Of a DNA stretch of 64,000 nucleotides, positions 50,239 to 60,736 are shown one piece after another. The stretch spans positions 1,367,330 to 1,431,329 of the forward strand of contig CAXIPT010000009.1 in the NCBI GenBank assembly GCA_964030475.1. The letters run 5' to 3'. A program made the position numbers and the translations under genes. Position 1 is the stretch's first letter. Each line of letters opens with the position of its first letter. This DNA is from Tethya wilhelma (lineage: Eukaryota; Porifera; Demospongiae; Tethyida; Tethyidae). The notes below the pieces were generated by a model. The model was not told the DNA's origin and did no database searches. It saw nothing but the letters and a program-made list of their open reading frames with translations.

Positions 50239-52318
50239 ATGGCAGCTGTTCGAGAGCAGCGATCGGTAGTGAGCATCAGCGAATGTTTCTCTCCTCTAGT
50301 GGATCGCGACGCATCTCAAGTTCACCAGTTCTCAGAATCGACGGACTTCAAAGACTCGTGGACGGTGACTCGCTGCTCCAAGTCCTCCCCCGTCTCTCCC
50401 GACAACTGGCTGGTCTTGGCGCACAACAGGAAGAAGCTGAAGGAGCACTGTAGATGTGGCGTCACACCTACCGTCAGGAAGAAGATATGGCTGGAAGCGA
50501 TTGGTGTCACGGATGATGATTCTGTGCTGTTTGCTAAAGCATTTGGAGAACCACAAGAAGGCAAGCTGATTGTTTACAAACCAAATTGATATGTTTACAA
50601 ACAAAATAAGTAAATAAATAGAGATCTGATCATCTTTGTTGACAGATATGAAAATGAAGGATGACCAGATGTTGCTGTTTGGACTGCCGTTCAGTTTAGA
50701 ATGCATTGGATCATTTCACCTCAGGCAGCGATCTTTTGAGCCCGCCTTCAAGCGTGTCCTGTCTGCTGTTTACTGTTGGTGCACTCAGAGATATGGCCAC
50801 TCCAACCCCTCGCCACTGGTGGTCATACTGACTCGTATCATGCTCCATTTCTTGGATGAATGGGAGGTGTTTGCTGTACTCTCTTTCCTCATGAAGAAGA
50901 AGGCGTGGCTCAACCAGGGCGACACCGAAATGACTGCCTCTCAAATGACATTGCACTCCTTGCTCCAATCACATGCCGTGAGTGAGTGTGGCTCTGTTGT
51001 GACAGTCTGTATGTCCATTGTTTTCACTCCCTCCAAATATAGCACTCCACATTACACAACCTAGAGTCTCTTAAGCCAAGAGGAATGGCCTTGAAGACCT
51101 TCCTGAACAAGCTGACTCTTCACTGGTACACCTGGCCATTTTACAACCAGCCATTCTGGATTGCTGTAAGTGATCTTCAGCTGTTGCTTCTCGTGATGGA
51201 TGTGTTTTGTCTGCAGGTTCGAGTTGTTGATCTGTATCTCGTGGAAGGTCCAAAGGTCATTTATCGTCTAGCATTGTCTGGTTTGAAGCTGTACACCAGT
51301 CTCTGTCAAAGCACTGGTGAGGCTCAGCACGCCTCCCGGTAACCCACTTCCTTCATCAATGGTGTCTGTCTCTTCCTGTAGAGGGAACCAATCTAGAGAC
51401 GAGTGTTCACGAGATCTTGTCTTCACTGACAGTGGAGCAGAAGACCAGATGGTTCCACGATGCCTATGCCATCTCCCACCTCCCCTGGAGCGCAGTCCTC
51501 AAGGTGTGGAGTTCCTCCCTGACAGCTGCCGCTACTCAAAGCGCTCAGGCTCTTCTAAAGAAAGACACACAACCACCTACTCCTGGTAGCAATGGACGTC
51601 AAGTGACCCCTGACCTTTCCAGTGAAGTGATCCGGGATAAAGAGCTGTGGGATATGATCTGGCGCTGGTTGCCGGACTGGGTTCTTACTGAGAGTCCCCA
51701 GTGTGTGTTCAGAGCTTCAAGAGATGGATACAAGTAAGAACAGCAGGCTGTGTCTGTTATACATAGATGCTGTTGTTATCATTGTCTGCAGTTTGAGGAC
51801 TTTTTACAGAAAATGTGAACACTTGTCTTGCGTATTACTAGTGGTTCGGACGAAACAGGGAGCTGTGAGTGGACACACACACACACACATACACACACAC
51901 TCTTGCTGCTGTTGGTTGATGTGTTGTTATTTTATGAAAGGTGTTTGGTTCTTTCATTGCCTCTCCTCTGGAGGAAAGACACGGAGTGCAGTTCTTTGGA
52001 ACTGGTGAGACATTCCTCTTCTCTCTCTCTCCCCTCACCCAGTGCTACAAGTGGTCGGGGAAAAGTGACCTCATCTTAAGAGCTACAGATGAAGAATTGA
52101 TTGTTGGGAGTGGCGGAGGGTGAGCATGTGTGTTCATTGAGTGTTGGATCAGGTGGTTATGCTGTGATTGTCATTTCAGAGCATTTGGATTTAGTATCGA
52201 CGGTGATTTGGATTCCGGATCGACCAGTACTTGTACAGCGTTCAATAACCCACCATTGACTGGCAATCATTCTCTGTTCAACTGTGCAGCCTTCGAAGTG
52301 TACGACTGCACAGAATAA
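50239..52318 (+). CDS. TBC1D24: TBC1D24-like TBC and TLDc protein
   Basis: ATG 50239 (MAAVREQRSVVSIS) to TAA 52316-52318. The N-terminal TBC (Rab-GAP-like) domain has HCRCGVTPTVRKKIWLEAIG, FHLRQRSFEPAFKRVLSAVY, NPSPLVVILTRIMLHFL and YNQPFWIAVRVVDLYLVEG. The C-terminal TLDc domain has LRTFYRKCEHLSCVLLVVRT, FGSFIASPLEERHG, FFGTGETFLFSL and GGGAFGFSIDGDLDSGST. TBC followed by TLDc is the diagnostic layout of TBC1D24, which binds ARF6 and phosphoinositides, acts in vesicle traffic and antioxidant protection, and lacks a classical Rab-GAP arginine finger in vertebrates. The length is normal. Confidence 0.9.
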
Positions 52319-52482
52319 CCCCCTCAGACTTAATCATGATGTTTGTACTGTTCTGTGTGGTCATATTCAAATTTATTTGATAGCAAAAAAGTGGAACACA
52401 ATGACAATGTAGATCAATTGACATAAATTATACTAGTTTTGACAGCACATAATAAATTTGCGTGTATTGTAGCAGTCCATCA

Positions 52483-52779
52483 TCAGTTATTGTTCTGTGT
52501 GCGTGTGCCTTCATAGTTGAGAGTCTGTCTGACTGACTCCATCCTCTTCTGCTTGGAAGCATCCCCCTCTGCCGCTTGGATCGGGGTCCTGTGGATGACG
52601 TTGGAAGGTGACCTGGGGTCGCACATCACCTGAGTGCTTTCTAACGCTCGCAACGGAGTGCGCTCGAACTGTTTACTTGGAGAACGAGGATCGCACGGAA
52701 CTGCCTTCTCTCGTCCGCTGCATTGACTGGGCGTTCTCTGCTTCTCCACCAACTGATGTCTGCTTTCACTTGATCCCAT
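52483..52779 (-). CDS. CDCA3: CDCA3/Tome-1-like short protein
   Basis: A single-exon ORF; I take the start MGSSESRHQ at 52779, since CDCA3 also begins MGS. An upstream in-frame Met at 52797 exists. The protein (98 residues) carries two copies of a DPRSPS-x4-RTP motif (CDPRSPSKQFERTPLRA and CDPRSPSNVIHRTPIQA). The same motif, DPRSPS...RTPIQ, is the N-terminal signature of human CDCA3 (trigger of mitotic entry), an F-box-like adaptor that promotes Wee1 turnover. The rest of the long vertebrate protein, including its KEN-like tail, is not obvious here. It is divergent from TTLL10. Orthology is inferred from one motif only. Confidence 0.6.
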   Translation of the reverse strand: MGSSESRHQLVEKQRTPSQCSGREKAVPCDPRSPSKQFERTPLRALESTQVMCDPRSPSNVIHRTPIQAAEGDASKQKRMESVRQTLNYEGTRTQNNN

Positions 52780-52833
52780 TTTTGTTTCCGTCAGCACTTT
52801 TTAAATGTCAAAGTTACCGCCCATTTGCAGCTC

Positions 52834-52846
52834 GTTGCTAAGCAAC
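52834..52846. promoter_or_regulatory. RFX X-box-like site, CDCA3-like/TTLL10 promoter
   Basis: GTTGCTAAGCAAC is a palindrome (GTTGCT-A-AGCAAC) matching the RFX pattern. It lies 15 bp before the preferred TTLL10 start (52862) and 54 bp before the CDCA3-like start on the other strand. Confidence 0.6.
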
Positions 52847-52861
52847 GGCTCCCTGTACAAG

Positions 52862-55800
52862 ATGTCAAGTGCCTCAGGTGTTTCATTTGATGTTCCACTT
52901 TTAGCCGAAAGCCCCTCCAATCAACAACCTAATCTGCAAGATGCCTTCTTACAGTTCAAGAAGAAGAAACAAGTACTAATAAACCATTGTTCTACTTGTG
53001 TGTTATGTATTATGCACTGTATTTGATACAGGATGAGGTCCGTGATAGGCTGAGGAAGGAACAGCTAGTGATGGAGGAGAGGAGTGATCCTGTTAAAATG
53101 AGTCAGCTCCGATCTAAATTCCTTCAAACGGCGCTCACTTACATTGGTGTCCCCTATGCCAAGAGATACCACGATCCTGATTGTACGTTCTCTAATCTGT
53201 ATCTCATTGAGTAAATATTGTGTGTCTGCTGGTTGCTCCTTCAGCTCCCACCCACCATGCTCCTCTCTTCCTTGACTGCTGTGGTTTGGTCCGTCGAGTG
53301 CTCAGAGACCTCTCTGAGGAGTTTGGCTTTGACATTGGTCCCTGGAACCAGGCCTACATGGTGCGACCAACCTACAGTAAAACACATGTGGTAATATTGT
53401 TAACATGCATCATCTGATGGTGCAGTTTGACACCTTGCCCATTGGCCTGACTGGTCCTGATGAAATGGCTCCTGGAGATCTGGTCTTTATCTCTGCCACC
53501 TACTTCAACCCCAATGGTAAGGACAAACATGTGACTTTGTACCTACAATGTTGTGTGCTTGTTTGTCCACGCAGCTCGTAAGCAGCGTCACGGGATGGTC
53601 CATGTGGAGGTGTGGCTGGGAGAGGGGGAGAAGACCCTGGGGGCCAGGTGGCAGAGGGGAAGGTGAGGAGGGGGCCATCGCAGCTGCTGGCAGTCTTCAA
53701 TGATATTATTGTTCCTGTATAGAGTTGAGATCCACGACAGCTACCAGTTTGTGTCCAAGTCTTATCACAGCATGCAGTACCACTTCCGTTCCATTAACAC
53801 ATGGCTGACAGGAGAGTGCAAAAGGTCAGTCATTACACACACACACACGTACAGGTTGTTGCCATAGTGATATTATATTATATTAATTTTTGTGTGCCTC
53901 ACCAGCCACTGTCCTGACCACCCCTGGACTAGGAGGAGGTTCAACCCCAGCAGACACTCTGTGTTTGCTCTGCAACAGAACCAGCAGCAGCCACCAGATG
54001 ATGACAATGATGACTGCTACAATGATGCCTACAGCGAGCAAGACTCGCCTATCAATGGAGAGAAATCACCAACTGCCTCTCCAACTGACCCACAGACTGT
54101 ACCTCCAACTGACCCACGGACTGTACCTCCAACTGACCCACAAACTGTACCTCCAACTGACCCACGGACTGTACCTCCAACTGACCCACGGAATGCAGCA
54201 GGAGGTAGTGGTGGTGTGGCAAAGGAAGCCTCTGGAGTGGTGAAATCATCGTCTGTTGTGAAGAGACCTTCACTGGGTAGGACTTTTGTCATCTGTGGAG
54301 GCAACGCAGCTCCTCTGTGAGTCCCAGTGTCTGCATGTGTGTGGCTAATGCTGAGAGTGTCTCACACGTCCATTGCAGCGTAGAGAGAGCGCTCCTCTCC
54401 AGAGGCTGGCTCAAGATGGAGGAGAACCATTCTACAGCGTTCACTCTGAAATGGGTGGAGTTGAAGAAACACATTGACTACAAGAGCTTCAAAGAAGGAG
54501 AACAACTGGTGAACCATTTCCCAAACATTAATATCCTCACGACGAAGACAGGCCTGCTGGAGAGCCTCAGGTCTTACTGCAGAGTACACAAGTAGGTCAG
54601 CAAGCCAGTTACATCATAATGATGTAATGTGTGTTTACTGCTTATAGGACGAACCTGCAGAGGTTTGTTCCAGTCACATTTAGAATGGACGTGAGCAGTG
54701 AGAGAGACGACTTCTTCAGAACATTCAGAGGTATCATGTCGTATTCAGTGTTAATTTATAGTAATATTTATTGTAGTTTATTGTCCATAGATGGTGATTT
54801 GTGGATATGTAAACCAACTGGAGCTAATCAAGTGAGTTATTACCAGGGGTGGTTAAACTATTGAGTGATCTGATATGCTATTGCTCAGGGAAAAGGAATA
54901 TTCCTGGTCCGTGATCTCCAGCAGTTGTCAGAGAGACTAGAGGCTGACCAATCCTCTGCCAGGCTCACCTCCAGACCAACAACAAGAATAGTACAGAGGT
55001 AACGTAGTCTAGGTCGTCACATGCAGTCATGACGATTAGGTCTTTGCAGATTACCATGCTTAATTTTTTACCCATAATGCTATGCTCTAATTCTCACAAT
55101 TTTACCTATTACACTCAACATTTTCCTGTTAAAATCCATAATTTGTCATGTGTTCATACAAAATACACAACATCTACCAAGATATCCAGGTCTTTTTTGA
55201 TAACAATTTGACACAACTGCCATTAGGACCATTGTTAAGCAATAATATAAGATGATTTATCTAGAGTAAAAGCAGATATATTAAACCTTAACCCTTAGTA
55301 GATATACAAACCAATAGTAATAGTTAGTACGAAAGTATTCAACAAGTTTTTGCCCAAATTATGCCAGGAATTCACCTATTATGCCAGCATAATTCTCTGA
55401 TTCTAATGCTTACCTATTATGCTCAAAATTATGCTAGCATAATTTGCAAAGGCCTAATGACGATGACACACTCACTACCCCAGGTACATATCAGAGCCTT
55501 TGTTGCTGGAGGGGCGCAAGTTTGACATCAGAGTCTACATGTTGGTCGTAGCAGCTCAGCCATGGCTGGTGCTCTACGGTCGAGGCTACGTCAGACTGTG
55601 CTGCAGCAAGTTTGAGATGAGCTCTAGCGACCTCAGTGTCCACCTCACCAACCAGTTCCAGCAGAAGAGGAGCCCCCTCTATTCACAGCTCAAGGAAGAT
55701 ACCGTGAGTATACCCTAAGCTGTTACCATGGTAACCAAAATGCACCATACAACAGGTGTGGGATTTTGACAAGTTCCAGCGGTGTGTGAGCAGCGAGCAT

Positions 55801-56326
55801 GGCCTGCCAGAAGACTGGGTGGCAACCACACTGACCGTGAGTCAAAGCAGCTAGCTATACTAGTGTATGTACTCTCAATCATTTGATTCATCATATCCAG
55901 AAACGCATGGTGTCCATTATGACGACCTGTTTCAACAGCATCAGGCACAGACTAGCTCATGCAATTGGCTACTTTGATTTGTTGGGATTTGACTTCATGT
56001 TGGACAGGCACTTGAATGTGAGGCTCGTTCTTGCAAGCATGCTGTGGGTAAATTAGTCTCGTCCCTGTTGTTAACTAGGTGTGGTTGATTGAGGTGAATG
56101 TGAACCCAGCTCTCCACACCAACTGTGCCACCCTGGCCTCTCTGTGCCCCACTCTGGTGGAAGAGACACTAGGTAGGAGGATGTATAGTATATTAATAAT
56201 TGTATTATGTGACTGTATCTGTTATAACCTGCAGACATTTCTCTTGAGGTATTTGACAAGTGCCGGAGAAGCAAAGCCATTCTACCTCTTTCTGCAGCAA
56301 AACACTTTAGGACAATCATTTCATAG
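52862..56326 (+). CDS. TTLL10: TTLL10-type tubulin ligase fused to NlpC/P60-like peptidase
   Basis: Residues about 60-200 form an NlpC/P60-like cysteine peptidase domain: FLQTALTYIGVPYAKRYHDP, LFLDCCGLVRRVLRDL (candidate Cys99), EMAPGDLVFIS and HGMVHVEVWLGEG (candidate His176). A linker with five 8-residue TDP(Q/R)TVPP repeats (about 54081-54190) follows. Then comes a TTL-type ATP-grasp ligase: FVICGGNAAPL, FTLKWVELKKHIDYKSFKEG, INILTTKTGLLESL, DLWICKPTGANQGKGIFLV, LLLEGRKFDIRVYMLVVAAQ, HLTNQFQQKRSPLY, HAIGYFDLLGFDFMLDRHLN and VWLIEVNVNPALHTNC. The ligase matches TTLL10, a tubulin polyglycylase (inactive in humans). I chose ATG 52862 because the X-box lies just upstream; an in-frame ATG at 52805 would place the X-box inside the coding region. 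The stop is TAG 56324-56326. The vertebrate protein as I know it lacks the peptidase domain. Confidence 0.88.
54081..54192 (+). repeat. 24-bp coding tandem repeat in TTLL10 linker
   Basis: About 4.5 copies of a 24-bp unit encoding TDPQTVPP alternating with TDPRTVPP, in the linker between the peptidase and ligase domains. Copies are nearly identical at the DNA level, so expansion is recent. Confidence 0.9.
55003..55481. other. TTLL10 intron, AT-rich, nothing recognised
   Basis: A long intron for this gene. It contains loosely repeated CCTATTA and ATGCTAGCATAATT words (for example near 55320-55450) but no clear terminal repeats or exon. Confidence 0.5.
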
Positions 56327-56794
56327 TTATTGTCATTAATTATTATTGTCAATGTTTTATATACAGTACAAAGTTTTTTTTTACAATTTGACACATGCAG
56401 TTCACTCATCAGCTGAAACTGTCTCTTTGTGATCAGCACTAATTAAGCTGCACATGTCTAAAGATTTTACTATAATAATATTATATAATTATTATAATTA
56501 TAGGAACGCTGGAAAAATTTACTAAGCAGCATGCATGCATATAAATGACCCACTTATGATTCATGCAAGACAAAAGGCGCTACATGCATGTGCATGCAGA
56601 GATCTGTCAGCATGCAGTAAAACACTTTGTTATACAAATAAACATGTTTGTAGTACAAAACAAGTTGTTTTTTTTTCCAATAACAATTAATTTAAACACA
56701 GCTTGTGAACAATGTCCATGTAAACAGTTTCAACACATACAGCCTGTACAATGCTAGCTGGCCTATTGATTCAGCAGCAGCATGCAGTGAGTGT

Positions 56795-57523
56795 TCAATG
56801 GTGTCTGGAGTGTCTCCTGCAGAGCCTGCTGCCTGGTACTGCCGGTAGCTTACATTGGAAGCCAGTCCTGGTCTGAGCAGAGCATTGGAGGAGCTGGGCT
56901 TTAGAGGGGGTGTGAGTGAGGGTTTCAATTAGTGAGGGGAACTCCTCTTCATTAACATCGTCAGAGCTCTGAATGTCATCAGCCGCCATCATCAGTGGCT
57001 CAACAGGCAGAGCAGTGATAGAGCTAGGAGTGGGAGGCGCAGTGTGCCTCCACCACAGGTAGAGCCAGTTCACTGAAACAAAATGGGTCATTTCAACAAA
57101 CGAACAAACAAACACTGGCAATGAATGAAGACTAACCAATGAGAACTGCCATTTGAAGAACTGCAAGAGCTGATAGTGTGAGAGACGTCAGGAGTTTGAT
57201 TTCAAAGAAGGCATTCACGCACACAGAGACCAGCAGGAAGAGCCTGGTGAGTGTGGGTGCTCTCACAAACAGCACCACGAGGGTGGCCAGCAGAAGATAG
57301 GCGGCATGGGAGGCCATGGCTACCAAGATACGGAGGCCATTTTGAGCTCCTCCTAATTGACCAGTCACCCAGTTTAATTGAGCCGAGAGTGCCGTATCCA
57401 TGGCAACAACCAATGACATCATAGATGAGACGGAAGAATTGATGAGCTTAAGGTTGTCCAGAGTCGAGTTATACTGTGAGCTGAGCTCATCCATGACAAG
57501 CAGGAGTTGAGCAGTACTGGAGT

Positions 57524-57589
<66 letters not shown>

Positions 57590-57749
57590 NNNNNNNNNNN
57601 NNNNNNNNNNNNNNNNNNNNNNNNNNNNNNNNNNNNNNNNNNNNNNNNNNNNNNNNNNNNNNNNNNNNNNNNNNNNNNNNNNNNNNNNNNNNNNNNNNNN
57701 NNNNNNNNNNNNNNNNNNNNNNNNNNNNNNNNNNNNNNNNNNNNNNNNN

Positions 57750-57803
<54 letters not shown>

Positions 57804-58019
57804 ATTAATGACCAACAGCGACAAGCATCGTCCACTCACCTAGCTGCTGTTTGATATTGTGTGTCATCTCTCCCAGCTGCTGCTGGCCCATGTGAAGAAG
57901 CACCTTCTCTTGAGCCAAGTGCTCCAAATTCTCTGCTATCTTTTCTTGAACACTCTCCTGGTTAGTGAGGAGGACCTGCTGCTGCTGACTCAGCTCTTTC
58001 TGGTGCTGGTGCATTGTCT

Positions 58020-58054
<35 letters not shown>

Positions 58055-58965
58055 GTCACACCACCTTACTAGTGACTGCCATTGGCTGGCTCACCTCCAA
58101 ACTCTCTTCAGCCACACTCTTGATCTCCTGGTGGCTCTCTGCTAGTTGCTGGACTGACTTGAGCTGCTCCAGAGTTGACTGGGACAGTCTGTTCACTGCT
58201 AGCTCTGTCTGCTGCCTGAACTGCTGTTGTCTCGTGGCATAGCAGACGCTGCGAGCCCTGTTGCTGATGATGTGATAGGCATTCCAAGTGCTGGCGTCCA
58301 TTGACCCAGTGCAATCTGCCAGAGACTGAAACATGCAATTTTGTAAGTGAGTTCCTGGTTGGGTATTAGTCTTAAAATTATACTCTTGTTCACCAACCCA
58401 GTATGCAGTGATGGGCACTGCATTGTTACCAAAACGTTGGCAGAATTAAAGTTTGATATTTTCAATCTGCATACTGGGTTGGTGAACAAGAATATAATTT
58501 AATAATGAAACATACAATGAATTATACACCAGCACAGTAAATGAATAGTGTGTACCATTTCTTGTGTGCAGGTATAGACAGGCCTTCCCTCAGTGTGTGC
58601 CTGACAGTTGAAGAGCTGTACAGCCAGCTTGCCCAGTTCTTCTTCAGACAGTTCACCACAAGAGCCCCTCAGCTGAGATACCACCTGCACAGACACACAC
58701 AGCTCGAGTTCAGATAACGTACGCGTTTCAGACTCACCAAATGTTGACACTTATCCAATTCTGAGAGCTCCAAGAATTGCTGAGCTTCTGCAAGGAATTT
58801 CTGCTCAGCATTTTTCATTTCAAACTGCGCTGGTTGTCTATCAAGTTGGGAGTCGCGGTTCTCCAGCGACAGAGAGGGAGAGGGAGAGCTGGAGAACGGC
58901 CACCAGCCGACGGCACCCCGAGGCAACAACACAGCAGCAACAGCTAGCCACAACACAAACTCCAT
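56795..58965 (-). CDS. bmb: Nuclear fusion protein Brambleberry/Kar5/GEX1 family
   Basis: ATG 58965-58963 starts a signal peptide (MEFVLWLAVAAVLLPRGAVG, then WWPFSSS). A cysteine-rich region follows: LSELDKCQHLV, LRGSCGELSEEELGKLAVQL, FNCQAHTEGRPVYTC, LADCTGSMDASTWNAYHI and NRARSVCYATRQQQFRQQTE. After it comes a long coiled coil (HQKELSQQQQVLLTNQESVQ), hydrophobic segments (LLLATLVVLFV, LFLLVSVCVNAFFEIKLLTS) and a C-terminal Cys/His knuckle (CSAQTRTGFQCKLPAVPGSR then LCRRHSRHH). This matches zebrafish Brambleberry, yeast Kar5 and plant GEX1, nuclear-envelope proteins needed for nuclear fusion at fertilisation or karyogamy. One intron is a GA microsatellite with a 160-bp gap. Stop at 56795-56797. 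Confidence 0.9.
57530..57800. repeat. (GA)n microsatellite with 160-bp assembly gap
   Basis: GA runs at 57530-57589 and 57750-57800 flank Ns at 57590-57749. In gene sense it is a CT tract ending CTCTCAG, the acceptor of the exon encoding DSSTAQLLLVM. The true length is unknown. Confidence 0.95.
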
Positions 58966-59253
58966 GACTGTCCTTTTCAAAATTTGAAAGTTTTACGCAT
59001 GCGCACTGAATATTCAACCACGTGGACAAACAAATACGTCACGTGATCATACTAGCCAATAAAATCTGTACAGTAATCATAAATAGCTCAACACAAACAA
59101 AGTTAAAACAACAGCCTATTACAATATGTTAGTATACGTACAAAATAACACAAATTGTTTATTCGACAGAAACTGATTTTGACAACTAATAGACATTCAG
59201 TGATTCCGAGTTGACACACACACACACCAACCAGCTTACATGACCAGTCAGTC

Positions 59254-59316
<63 letters not shown>

Positions 59317-59326
59317 ATTAGGCTGT

Positions 59327-59364
<38 letters not shown>

Positions 59365-59394
59365 AAGAGCTTACGTGTGTGCCATCTCTAGGGG
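58966..59394. other. Intergenic with NRF1-like site and GA/GT microsatellites
   Basis: CGCATGCGCAC (58996-59006) lies 31 bp upstream of the Brambleberry start and resembles an NRF1 site. A (GA)n run at 59254-59313 and a (GT)n run at 59324-59350 lie in the 3' flank of PTPN11. No coding region. Confidence 0.6.
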
Positions 59395-60687
59395 TTAATT
59401 GGAGTAAAGGGATTCCTCCTGCCCATCACTCTTGGACTTGGAGGGATAGTTGACATTACCATAATTCTCTCCCTGCAGTGACAAAGACACTCCCTCACTA
59501 ACAGCCACTAGCTCCATTTATCATCACCTACCACTTTATTCAGAGCTTGCTGTGACTCTATGTACGCTTTGATAGCCATGTATACAAACTTGTATTGTTG
59601 CTAAATTGGGAGAAGAGCAAACACACGTGCTTTTAGTTTCATTGAAGCATCTGGTGTTTTTAAAGACTTACTTCTGTTTGGACCATTCCAGATCGCTGAG
59701 CTCTCACCAGTTGAATAGTCTTCTGGATGTCAATGTCATTGTCCCAGCCTAACACACACACACATCAATTAATACCATTACCGGTTTCCATGGCAACCCA
59801 CCTTGGAAGCTGATAAGGTTGAGGAGTATGTCGATGACGATGAAGGTGCCAGTCCTCCCGATGCCCGCTGAGCAGTGGACCACGATGGGACCAGGCTCCT
59901 TGTCTCCATCCATGGTGCTCTGCTTCAGGTTGACGTCTGTGAGGAAGCCTAGCACTGCACCAGGGTCCTGAGGCACTCCGTGGTCGGGCCACGCCTTGAA
60001 GTGGAAGTGATAGATGTTCCTGCCATTGCCATCCTCGTCTTCGTGGTGGACTATGAACTCCCTGAGGATGTAGTGAGGGTTCACCCGCTCCTTGAGGTTG
60101 GCCACGTGGATCTTGCCGTACGAGCCACTCTGGGACAACTCGGGCCAGTAGCGGGTGCACTTATTCTAAAGATAAACAGCACCTCATTATCAGCTCACTA
60201 TCAGCTCGTGGAACAATAACACACACATAAACACTCACTCTGCCTCGCTCCACTTCATTGGTTGTCATGACGATGACTCGTGTATTCTCCTGCCATATCA
60301 TCTTCCACATATCATTAACAGTAGTCGGCATACACCCCTGCACACACACACACACACAGTCTAACACCAGCTCAATACTACAGTGAGACCACACACCTGT
60401 GTAGCAATGTAACGACGCTCAGATCCAGGGACTTCCCCACTGATATAGTTGGCATTGATGTAATCAGATCCCACAACGTCAGGGTCCACATCCTTCAAAC
60501 TCACTCTAGTGTGATCAACTGAAACACAAGACAAACAAACAATGGACACGCTCAATGGATAGGCTCAATGGTATGACTTACATGGAAGAATATTCTTGTA
60601 TCTGTTTTTTGGTTTGTTCTCAATTCTGGCACCCTCTCTTCGACTGTACAGATGCTTACACTCTTGTTGTTGAAGTTGCTAAAGGTN

Positions 60688-60736
<49 letters not shown>

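Noticed and set aside
52805..52861. Upstream in-frame ATG for TTLL10
   Set aside because: Using it would put the 13-bp X-box palindrome inside the coding sequence; the ATG at 52862 places it just upstream. Not excluded.
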